A model generated the notes under the pieces. The model was not told the origin of the DNA, did not search any database, and saw only the letters and a program-made list of their open reading frames with translations. Shown one piece after another: positions 34,121 through 41,978 of a stretch of 64,000 nucleotides of DNA. The translations under genes were made by a program, and so were the position numbers. Position 1 is the first letter of the stretch; each line of letters opens with the position of its first letter. The DNA comes from Dermacentor variabilis (taxonomy: Eukaryota > Arthropoda > Arachnida > Ixodida > Ixodidae), in assembly GCF_050947875.1 (NCBI RefSeq), contig NC_134571.1:224388024-224452023 (forward strand), written 5' to 3'.

Positions 34121-34640
34121 CTACATAGTCCCCAAACCGGTTCGACGTTTGTCCAATCGCAGCCATAAATTTGAAATGCACTTGCGGTAGAATTCGTCCG
34201 GCTGATTGTGGAACCACCGTCGGGCTGCTATTTTGGCTTCATTGTTGCAAGTGAATCGCTGTCCGGCCAGGAACTTTTCCAGCAGGCTGAAAAGGCGGAA
34301 ATCACCGGAGGCGAGGTCCGGACTGTATGGTGGGTGGTCCAGACTCTCCCAGTAAAATGACCGGAGCTTGTCGGCGGTCCTGATTGCCACATGTTTCCGC
34401 GCCCGTGCCACATGTGGCCTCGTCATGCAAATCTTCACGGCCTTTTGCGAACTCACGACACCACCACCACCTTACACTTCTCAAAGCAAGACACCTTTCC
34501 TCATGCGTGGGCTGAAATTCCCTGTGGATTTTGATCACCATTCGTCCCTTGCTCCATAGAAAACGAATCACACTTCGTAGCTCGTACGCCGTGGGCGTGT
34601 GAAGCACAACTGCCATCTTCAACAACTGACACCAGCGTCG
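34121..34640 (-). pseudogene. mariner-like transposase, internally deleted
   Basis: The minus strand begins with the N-terminal helix-turn-helix region of a mariner transposase (YELRSVIRFLWSKGRMVIKI, RCLALRSVRWWWCREFAKGR and EDLHDEAT, 34590-34425). It then passes, after a frame change, straight to the C-terminal part (RPHVARARKHVAIRTADKLR, FYWESLDHPPYSPDLASGDF, 34415-34290) and a decayed tail to 34121. The middle of the protein, including the first catalytic Asp and the approach to the second, is missing. HPPYSPDLA holds the third catalytic Asp of the DDD triad. The breakpoint lies where HDEA (from the HTH side) and HDNARPHVA (expected at the second Asp) look alike. Terminal inverted repeats could not be defined. 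Confidence 0.82.
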
Positions 34641-34896
34641 TGCAGTGGAGCTACCAGCAGATAAGGCCTGGCCGGTCCATGAAAGGTCCAGCGCTGGGAA
34701 TGCGTATGTTCACTTCGCATTTACAGCCGATGTATGGCTAAAAAAAATTGGGTCATAGGCTTTGCTTCGCCCTCGTATGTCACTTCTGCAAACACTCCAT
34801 GAAGGTTAGATTTCCTAGACAATTCCTGTATTTTTTCTACCCTCTTACGAAAGATGGACGCTGTATCATGATCATTGTTATTATAAGGGGTCACTG
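34641..34896. other. no recognisable gene
   Basis: Non-coding linker between the mariner relic and the tandem repeat. May include a mariner terminus, but no inverted repeat could be confirmed. Confidence 0.4.
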
Positions 34897-35061
34897 CGTA
34901 TGTGCCCGAGGTGTCGCTGGCTATGTGCCACTGTTGGTGTTCCACTGGTTGTGTGCCACTGGTGCCACTCTTAAAGGTACCCCTAATGTCAACTAAAGTA
35001 TGTGCCACTGTGTGCCTGCCACTGGGCATGTGTTACTGGGATCACTGATGTCACTGGGCAT
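34897..35061 (+). repeat. degenerate tandem repeat (TATGTGCCACTG family), left block
   Basis: Imperfect units built on TATGTGCCACTG(G) alternate with CACTGGT/CACTGGG blocks. The unit GAGGTGTCGCTGGCTATGTG near 34910 matches the first unit on the far side of the LTR element (AGGTGTCGCTGGCTATGTGCC, 41986), so the array was continuous before the LTR element entered it. The last four bases, GCAT (35058-35061), are the target duplication. Confidence 0.8.
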
Positions 35062-35233
35062 TGTTGTGGTCGCACCGCTGGCGCGAGTTGTTGGGAACTC
35101 GGCGCTGACGCCCGTTGTTGCACCTGGGTCGCAAGCCCCAAGGGTAGCGTTGGCCTGGCGGCCTGGGGTACAACTGGAAGCATCCGAAGGTCCCGGCAAA
35201 GCATGAGTCGACTGGTAACAACAAAACAACTTG

Positions 35234-35239
35234 TTTATT
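35234..35239 (-). terminator. AATAAA polyadenylation signal in 3' LTR
   Basis: AATAAA on the minus strand about 110 bp downstream of the TATA box within the LTR, so transcripts started in the 5' LTR would be processed here. Conserved in the other LTR. Confidence 0.65.
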
Positions 35240-35439
35240 CTAACATCGCAAAGAGTTGGCGGTCAGGTTGACCGAAGTAGAGAGACGGGAGTGCACTTTA
35301 CTAAACAGAAGAAATCGGAGCCCTCCTTTGGCGTCCGGGGGCAGCTGCTTTTATACTCTCGCAGTTGAGGGCAAGAAGGAACCCCTCTATAGTCGAGCAC
35401 GTGACTGTGCCGCTCGAGCACAATGGGATAAGGTGACGC

Positions 35440-35660
35440 ATACTGTCGTGTCGCCGCCGGTCGGGCACAATGGGGAGGAGAAGGTGGCTCACACTGTCGT
35501 GTCGCCGCCGGTCGGGCACAATGGGGAGGAGAAGGTGGCTCATACTGTCGTGTCGCCGCCGGTCGGGCACAATGGGGAGGAGAAGGTGGCTCACACTGTC
35601 GTGTCGCCGCCGGTCGGGCACAATGGGGAGGAGAAGGTGGCTCACACTGTCGTGTCGGCG
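35440..35660 (-). repeat. 51-bp tandem repeats in LTR U3
   Basis: Four near-identical 51-bp units (each with GTCGTGTCGCCGCCGGTCGG and CACAATGGGGAGGAGAAGG) plus partial units at both ends. The same array is in the other LTR at 41514-41734. Being upstream of the TATA box in element orientation, they are placed like enhancer repeats. Confidence 0.93.
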
Positions 35661-35900
35661 CCTGTCAGACCCCCTCGCTTCACAGTTGTTGGGAGCTCCT
35701 CTCCCCGGCTGCCGCGCTTCGACAAGCGTGGGCACCAATATGCACATACACTCACACACGCACATGAAGACACGTGGCATCGGAACATGCCTGGACGCGC
35801 TTGGCGGGGAGGCGTAGCGGCGACGCCGAACGGGCCAAAATGTCTGCCGCTTTGTTGCAGCCGCGCCGGCTAAACCGCGCGTCGTAGGCGAAACGTAACA

Positions 35901-36381
35901 GACCGCCCCGCCGGGGGAAGGAGATCCCGATGGACAGGGGACTGCATCCGCTGTCCGGAGGGATGTCGCTCGATGATGCTCATAACCGAAGTCGGGCGTC
36001 CCTCGACGTTTCTTGAGCGCAGCGCACAGAGAAGGCCTCGTTCTCTCGTTCAGGTTCGCACAGGACACTGCAAAGTGACTTCGGGAGAGTTCACATTTTT
36101 GTTCTCGTTCCCGGCAAGCGTTAGAACTACGCTGAAACTCAACCGCTCAGTCAGCAAGCACGGCACAACCCTCACTAAGCCCTGCCAGGCTCTTCCCCCT
36201 TCTGTACCACTGCCTAGTTCCTTACAGTAGTCTAGCAGCATTTAGAACGCGTCCACAAATTGGAAAATTGCACTAGAAAGCATGTCATCACTTAGAAACA
36301 CTAAACAAAAGCAATATGTTAAAAATCCTGCCTCAGGAAGAAAAACATCAGTAACAAACAATTTTGAGGCTGATTCCTACG
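35901..36381 (-). other. 3' untranslated region of Gmr1-like element
   Basis: About 480 bp between the Gag-Pol stop and the 3' LTR. No env-like frame, membrane segment or other gene is seen. The bases next to the LTR read GGCGGGGCGGTC in element orientation, a G-rich but imperfect polypurine tract. Confidence 0.7.
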
Positions 36382-39300
36382 TTAGGGGCTTCGACTTAAG
36401 CCATCGGCGTTACCGTTGAGACTCCCCTTTTTGTAACGCACCTCAAAGGAATATTGTTGCAAAGCGAGGCTCCAGCGCAGGAGGCAGCCATTTTTGGGAG
36501 AGATGGTCTGCAGCCATTGGAGAGGGCAGTGATCCGTCTCAATGATAAACCTCGAGCCGGCTAGATAGCATGACAATTTCTGAACGGCCCACACGAGACA
36601 TGCACACTCTTTCTCGGTGGCGCTATACGCCTGCTCACGACTGGTCAGCTTACGACTAGCATACAGGACGGGGTGTTCTACTTCTCCATTTTCCCGTTGG
36701 CACAGTACAACGCCCATGCCTCGCTCACTAGCATCGCACTGAACAACGAACCCTTTTGTATAGTCTGGCGATCGTAGCACAGGCTGGCTTGTTAGGGCAC
36801 TTATTAGGGCGCTAAAAGCTCTTTCCTTTGTCTCGTCCCAGACGACTGTTTGAGGCTCTGTTTTTCTTAGAGCATCCGTCAGGGGAGCCGCGATATCAGA
36901 GTACCTGGGGATGTACCTCTGATAGTAGCCGGCGACACCTAAGAACGACCGAATATCGGTCTTCGTGCGCGGTTGCGGGAAGTCTCGCACAGCAGCCACC
37001 TTTATTTCAGAGGGGCGGCGACGACCCTGACCAATCACGTGACCGAGGTAGACAACCTCGGCCTGTGCTAACTGGCACTTAGGAGCCTTTACTGTCAAGC
37101 CCGCTTCGCGCAGGCGGGTTAGCACTGCCCGCAAGTGTGCCATATGCTCAGACCAGGATGCGGAGAATATCGCTACGTCGTCTAGATACGGTAAAGCGAA
37201 TTCTTGCTGTCCCCGCAACACTTTATCCATGAGGCTTGAAAAACAGTATGGCGCGTTCTTCAAACCAAAACTCAACACTTTAGGACGGAATGTTCCCATT
37301 GGTGAAATGAACGCCGCATACCTACTAGCCTCTTCTGTAAGTGGAACCTGCCAATAACCCCTGACAAGATCTAGGGTGGAAATAAACTGAGCGCTACAAA
37401 CTTTCTCAAGGCGCTCCTCGATGTTAGGGATCGGATAAATTTGATCCTTAGTGATGGAATTAAGCCTGCGGTAGTCGACGCAAGGACGAGGTTCCTGGCC
37501 CGGTACCTCAACTAAAATCAAAGGGGAGGTATAATCACTTTCACCTGCCTCAATAACACCGAGCTGTAGCATTTTCTTTACCTCAGCCTCCATAATATCG
37601 CTCTGGCGGGGTGACACCCGGTACGCCTTGGATCGTACTGGCTCTGGGGAGGTAAGTTCTATGTCATGAGTAAGGACAGAAGTCCTACCAGGCCTCTCAG
37701 AGAACAGACCTTGAAACTCTTGTAAGAGCTGGTGTAGTTCGGTTTTCTGCTCACGCGACAGCGATGCTCCACTGACTAAGTCACTAATGACTTGACCGGT
37801 GTCTTCCCTGTTCGTCACTGAGCCTAGTCCCGGAAGCTCGACCGGAAGCTCTTCAGGAACGTTTACCATCATGCACACCACTGCTTCCCTTTGTCTATAA
37901 GGTTTGAGCAGATTACAGTGGTAAACTTGCTGTGCTTTCCGCTTTCCTGGCAGACTTACCACGTAGTTAACGTCCGACAGTTTCTGAACAATTCGTGCTG
38001 GGCCCTCCCACTGCACGTCTAGTTTGTTGTTTAGCGATGTGCGCAATATCATGACCTCATCGCCCACCTCAAAACGACGGGCCCTGGCTGTCCGATCATA
38101 ATAAACCTTGGCCCTCTGCTGGGCCTTTGCCATTGCTTCACCTGACAACTCCTGTGCCCTTCTTAAGCGTTCGAGGAGCTTAAGCACGTACTCCACCACG
38201 ACTGGGTCGTCGCCCCTGCCTTCCCACGATTCTCGAAGCATGCGAAGCGGAGACCGAAGCGAGCGACCGTACACCAGCTCAGCTGGCGAAAACCCCGTAG
38301 CTGCATGCGGCGCGGTCCTTAATGCAAACATCACCCCAGGCAGACACAGCTCCCAGTCAGTTCGATGTTCAAAACACAATGCTCTCAACACGCGCTTCAT
38401 GACGGAGTGGAGCTTCTCAACGGAATTCGACTGTGGGTGGTACACTGAGCTGTGTAGCAGCTTTACCCCACACCTTTCGAGAAAAGTTGTCGTCAAAGCG
38501 CTAGTAAACACTGTGCCCTGATCTGATTGGATTTCCGCAGGAAAACCAACTCGCGCAAATATGGACAGTAGTGCATTGACTATCTCAACTGAGCTGAGTT
38601 CTTTAAGCGGCACTGCTTCAGGGAACTTTGTCGCTGGGCAGATCACAGTCAAAATGTGTCTGTACCCCGTGGCTGTTACCGGCAGAGGCCCCACTGTATC
38701 AATAACGAGCCGTCTAAAAGGCTCCGTAATGATAGGTACCAACTTCAACGGCGCCCTCGATTTGTCCCCTGGTTTGCCCACCCGCTGACAGGTGTCACAT
38801 GTCCTCACGAAATGGTCTGCGTCCCGAAAACACCCTGGCCAATAGTACTCTTGCAAGAGACGGTCCTTAGTTTTCTTAACTCCAAGGTGTCCGGACCACG
38901 AACCCCCATGCGTCAAGCGCAACAGATCCTGACGATAGCATTGAGGAACGATCAGCTGATCGAACTCCACTCCTCTGCGGTCTAGATACTTCCGGTACAG
39001 GACTCCACCTCTTTCCACAAAACGCGCATTTTTCCTGGCGATACCTTCCTTGACATTGCAGCGTATGTTTTCTAGGCTACCATCCTTCTTTTGCTCGGCT
39101 ATCAAAGCCGACCGGCTGACTTTTAGCAACCTATCAAGTCCGTCTGACGTAGGCGCGATGAGCAAATCTGCAGATAGCTTTTCTAACTTTCCCGCATCGG
39201 GATTTTCCTCTCCGGTATCTGGTGCCTTTAACGTTACAGACTCAAGTTTATTCAGTTCGGGCGTGCTCTGAATATCGGCTTGCTGCGCCTCTGACCCTTT

Positions 39301-40821
39301 CTCATTGTTTGATAACGTCGGCCCCGCAACTACCGCCTTTGCAGCGAGCTCCCGAACCTTCGATCTGGTTAAGGCCTGAACGCTAGCCTCACCAAACAAA
39401 AGCCCCTTCTCGCGCAGGAGGTGATCGGACCTGTTTGAATATAGGTACGGGTACTGGGGGGGCAGCATAGATGACACTGCCGCCTCCGTCTCAAGCGCTC
39501 CGAAAGGTCCTTCAATAAGCACTTTTGCTACCGGCAGACACACGCTATGAGCTTCCACGGCTTGCTTGATCCATGCGCACTCGCCCGTGAACATATGGGG
39601 TTCTACGTAAGAGGGGTGAACTACATCCATTGTAGCTGCGGAATCGCGAAGCACTCGGCACTCTTTCCCGTTCACGAGGAGGTCTCGCATGTAAGGCTCG
39701 AGAAGCTTCATGTTCTCGTCAGTGCTGCATAATGAAAAAAACACAACTTTTGGTGTTGTTTCCGGACACTGCGCCGAAAAGTGACCCGGCTTCTGGCACG
39801 TATAACAAACGCGCGCTTGCCTCATCTCGAACCGCTTTCTGCGTTCGGCTTCGGCTGCCGCCGTCTCCTTAGGTTCGGTCGCACTGCTTTCACTCGCATC
39901 CGCACTACGTGTGTTCCCCTTTGCTCTCATGGGTGTGAACTTCGGCCTCTCAAACTTCGAGCCAAATTCACCCTTTTGACCGTCCTGAGCTCCGCGAGCC
40001 CGACGCGTCACAAACTCCTCGGCTAGCTCAGCGGCTTTAGCCACCGTACAAACGTCTGGCCTATCCAAGACCCAGTACCGCACGTTCTCAGGTAACCGAC
40101 TATAAAACTGTTCTAGCCCGAAACACTGCAGAACTTTATCGTGGTCACCGAACGCTTTCTCTTCTTTGAGCCACTCTTGCATGTTTGACATAAGCTTGTA
40201 GGCAAACTCTGTATATGACTCATTCTTGCCTTTCTCACTTTCCCGAAACTTCCGACGGAACGCCTCCGCTGACAGCCTGTACTTTTTTAGCAGACTCGAT
40301 TTCACTTTGTCGAAATCCTCTGCCTCCTCTCTATCCAAGCGAGCGACTACGTCGGCCGCCTCGCCGGGTAACAAAGTGAGCAAGCGCTGTGGCCGCGTTT
40401 CCCGAGAGAACCCCTGCTTCTCGCACGTTCGCTCAAAGTTAACCAGGAACAAACCAATGTCCTCTCCAAGCTTAAACGGCCGCATCAGGTCAGTCATTTT
40501 GAACAATACTCGTTCTCCTGCACCGTGTGCCTGACTTCCATTACGAGCGCGTTCCATCTCTACCTCGAGACGCTTCATTTCCAAAGCGTGTTCGCGCTCT
40601 TCTTTTTCTTTCTCTTTCTGTTCTTTAAGTTCGCGCTCCTGTCTTTTTGCAGTCTCCCTTTCCTCAATGGTCTCAAGGCATTCCGACAGCTCGTCATCCT
40701 CAGCTTCTAACTCAAGAATAGCCCTCAGCAGTTCTGGTTTTCTGAGTTTGTCTGAGACATCCAGACCCAACTCTCTTGCAAGCTCCAGCAATTTCGGTTT
40801 GCGCAACGACTTCAAATCCAT
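36382..40821 (-). CDS. Gag-Pol polyprotein with SCAN-like capsid and order PR-IN-RT-RH
   Basis: Intact 1479-residue frame from ATG. Residues 1-36: SAP-like helix pair (LRKPKLLELARELGLD); 40-95: charged coiled coil; 200-274: SCAN-like capsid domain (ESYTEFAYKLMSNMQEWL, LEQFYSRLPENVRYWV, AAELAEEFV); 339-352: zinc knuckle CYTCQKPGHFSAQC; 393-396: protease active site DSAA where DTG/DSG is usual. Integrase: His638/His645 and Cys675/Cys678 zinc site, then catalytic Asp708, Asp767 and Glu802, and a GPY/F-like module near 920-975 (WEGPARIV, YHCNLLKPY). RT: Asp1151 and YLDD 1212-1215. RNase H: Asp1363, Glu1403, Asp1430, Asp1473. All integrase, RT and RNase H catalytic residues are present. No separate gag stop or frameshift site is seen, so Gag and Pol are made as one protein. 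Confidence 0.95.
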   Translation of the reverse strand: MDLKSLRKPKLLELARELGLDVSDKLRKPELLRAILELEAEDDELSECLETIEERETAKRQERELKEQKEKEKEEREHALEMKRLEVEMERARNGSQAHGAGERVLFKMTDLMRPFKLGEDIGLFLVNFERTCEKQGFSRETRPQRLLTLLPGEAADVVARLDREEAEDFDKVKSSLLKKYRLSAEAFRRKFRESEKGKNESYTEFAYKLMSNMQEWLKEEKAFGDHDKVLQCFGLEQFYSRLPENVRYWVLDRPDVCTVAKAAELAEEFVTRRARGAQDGQKGEFGSKFERPKFTPMRAKGNTRSADASESSATEPKETAAAEAERRKRFEMRQARVCYTCQKPGHFSAQCPETTPKVVFFSLCSTDENMKLLEPYMRDLLVNGKECRVLRDSAATMDVVHPSYVEPHMFTGECAWIKQAVEAHSVCLPVAKVLIEGPFGALETEAAVSSMLPPQYPYLYSNRSDHLLREKGLLFGEASVQALTRSKVRELAAKAVVAGPTLSNNEKGSEAQQADIQSTPELNKLESVTLKAPDTGEENPDAGKLEKLSADLLIAPTSDGLDRLLKVSRSALIAEQKKDGSLENIRCNVKEGIARKNARFVERGGVLYRKYLDRRGVEFDQLIVPQCYRQDLLRLTHGGSWSGHLGVKKTKDRLLQEYYWPGCFRDADHFVRTCDTCQRVGKPGDKSRAPLKLVPIITEPFRRLVIDTVGPLPVTATGYRHILTVICPATKFPEAVPLKELSSVEIVNALLSIFARVGFPAEIQSDQGTVFTSALTTTFLERCGVKLLHSSVYHPQSNSVEKLHSVMKRVLRALCFEHRTDWELCLPGVMFALRTAPHAATGFSPAELVYGRSLRSPLRMLRESWEGRGDDPVVVEYVLKLLERLRRAQELSGEAMAKAQQRAKVYYDRTARARRFEVGDEVMILRTSLNNKLDVQWEGPARIVQKLSDVNYVVSLPGKRKAQQVYHCNLLKPYRQREAVVCMMVNVPEELPVELPGLGSVTNREDTGQVISDLVSGASLSREQKTELHQLLQEFQGLFSERPGRTSVLTHDIELTSPEPVRSKAYRVSPRQSDIMEAEVKKMLQLGVIEAGESDYTSPLILVEVPGQEPRPCVDYRRLNSITKDQIYPIPNIEERLEKVCSAQFISTLDLVRGYWQVPLTEEASRYAAFISPMGTFRPKVLSFGLKNAPYCFSSLMDKVLRGQQEFALPYLDDVAIFSASWSEHMAHLRAVLTRLREAGLTVKAPKCQLAQAEVVYLGHVIGQGRRRPSEIKVAAVRDFPQPRTKTDIRSFLGVAGYYQRYIPRYSDIAAPLTDALRKTEPQTVVWDETKERAFSALISALTSQPVLRSPDYTKGFVVQCDASERGMGVVLCQRENGEVEHPVLYASRKLTSREQAYSATEKECACLVWAVQKLSCYLAGSRFIIETDHCPLQWLQTISPKNGCLLRWSLALQQYSFEVRYKKGSLNGNADGLSRSP

Positions 40822-41115
40822 GGCTGCTCTGAATGCTGCTTTCTCTACTGCCTATTATTGTCTTGCCGCAATCTAACCCGGCAGCAACGACAACCACAAT
40901 TACCAGCTCTGTTTCTGACACTACCAAAAGCCTGGCAAAGCTCAGAAGAAGAAAGTCCCGCACTCACCAAACCTCGCAGCCAAGAGTTCAGCGCAGTCGT
41001 TCCGCTGCAGGCAACCAGTCATCACACAGGGCTCGTTGCACTGCTCCCGGATCGTTGTTGAGCTGCTCAGCATACAGTCAACTGCATCTCTTCGCTGCTG
41101 GCCTCCGTTGTCGCG

Positions 41116-41133
41116 ATCCCACCGCTGCCACCA
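41116..41133 (-). promoter_or_regulatory. primer-binding site, tRNA-Leu type
   Basis: The minus strand reads TGGTGGCAGCGGTGGGAT two bases inside the 5' LTR. It is complementary to ATCCCACCGCTGCCACCA, the 3' end I know for tRNA-Leu (AAG/TAG) with CCA added, an 18-nt match. Confidence 0.8.
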
Positions 41134-41135
41134 GT

Positions 41136-41974
41136 TGTTGTGGTCGCACCGCTGGCGCGAGTTGTTGGGAACTCGGCGCTGACGCCCGTTGTTGCACCTG
41201 GGTCGCAAGCCCCAAGGGTAGCGTTGGCCTGGCGGCCTGGGGTACAACTGGAAGCATCCGAAGGTCCCGGCAAAGCATGAGTCGACTGGTAACAACAAAA
41301 CAACTTGTTTATTCTAACATCGCAAAGAGTTGGCGGTCAGGTTGACCGAAGTAGAGAGACGGGAGTGCACTTTACTCAACAGAAGAAATCGGAGCCCTCC
41401 TTTGGCGTCCGGGGGCAGCTGCTTTTATACTCTCGCAGTTGAGGGCAAGAAGGAACCCCTCTATAGTCGAGCACGTGACTGTGCCGCTCGGGCACAATGG
41501 GATAAGGTGACGCATACTGTCGTGTCGCCGCCGGTCGGGCACAATGGGGAGGAGAAGGTGGCTCACACTGTCGTGTCGCCGCCGGTCGGGCACAATGGGG
41601 AGGAGAAGGTGGCTCATACTGTCGTGTCGCCGCCGGTCGGGGACAATGGGGAGGAGAAGGTGGCTCACACTGTCGTGTCGCCGCCGGTCGGGCACAATGG
41701 GGAGTAGAAGGTGGCTCACACTGTCGTGTCGGCGCCTGTCAGACCCCCTCGCTTCACAGTTGTTGGGAGCTCCTCTCCCCGGCTGCCGCGCTTCGACAAG
41801 CGTGGGCACCAATATGCACATACACTCACACACGCACATGAAGACACGTGGCATCGGAACATGCCTGGACGCGCTTGGCGGGGAGGCGTAGCGGCGACGC
41901 CGAACGGGCCAAAATGTCTGCCGCTTTGTTGCAGCCGCGCCGGCTAAACCGCGCGTCGTAGGCGAAACGTAACA
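41136..41974 (-). repeat. 5' LTR of Gmr1-like element
   Basis: Same length as the 3' LTR. Differences noted are: A/G in CTCGAGCAC versus CTCGGGCAC, A/C in ACTAAACAG versus ACTCAACAG, C/G in one repeat unit (GGGCAC versus GGGGAC), and G/T in the last unit (GGAGGAGAA versus GGAGTAGAA). Confidence 0.95.
41422..41429 (-). promoter_or_regulatory. TATA box of 5' LTR
   Basis: TATAAAAG on the minus strand, downstream of the 51-bp repeats, followed by a GC-rich stretch. It is in the right place to start element RNA about 25-30 bp further on (near 41395). Identical in the 3' LTR at 35348-35355. Confidence 0.7.
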
Positions 41975-41978
41975 GCAT

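Larger units (their letters stand above)
35062..35900 (-). repeat. 3' LTR of Gmr1-like element
   Basis: Begins TGTTGTGG and ends CGTAACA in plus orientation, with terminal TGTT/AACA. In element orientation it contains a U3 with four-plus 51-bp repeats (35440-35660), a TATAAAAG box (35348-35355) and an AATAAA polyadenylation signal (35234-35239), so U3, R and U5 can be laid out. Open frames inside it (for example 35256-35873) are by-products of the repeats, not genes. Confidence 0.95.
35058..41978 (-). mobile_element. complete young Gmr1-like Ty3/gypsy element (integrase before RT)
   Basis: Two 839-bp LTRs (35062-35900, 41136-41974) flank a single 1479-codon Gag-Pol frame on the minus strand, with a GCAT target duplication at 35058-35061 and 41975-41978. 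I find about four differences between the LTRs (about 0.5%), and no stop or frameshift in the frame, so this copy is recent and may be competent. It entered a degenerate tandem repeat that flanks it on both sides. Pol order is protease-integrase-RT-RNase H, and the capsid has a SCAN-like domain, both characteristic of Gmr1-type elements by published knowledge. Confidence 0.95.

Noticed and set aside
34000..34740. Mariner terminal inverted repeats
   Set aside because: CTTTGCCCCTATG on the left and CAAAGCCTATG on the right are only weakly alike, and no TA duplication could be confirmed.
35440..35660. Regular repeat array resembling CRISPR
   Set aside because: Units are contiguous 51-bp copies with no unique spacers, they lie in an LTR, and the sequence is eukaryotic.
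35256..36068. Open frames of 205-255 codons on both strands over the LTR
   Set aside because: They arise from the 51-bp repeats (51 is a multiple of three, so repeats stay open). The same frames recur in the second LTR.
36050..36241. env-like frame downstream of the Gmr1-like pol
   Set aside because: Only about 63 codons, no signal peptide, membrane segment or Cys pattern.
36382..40821. Ty1/copia element, judged by integrase-before-RT order
   Set aside because: RT (YLDD with the CVDYRRLN and FGLKNAPYCF blocks), RNase H, GPY/F-like module and SCAN-like Gag are Ty3/gypsy in style; order alone is not decisive.
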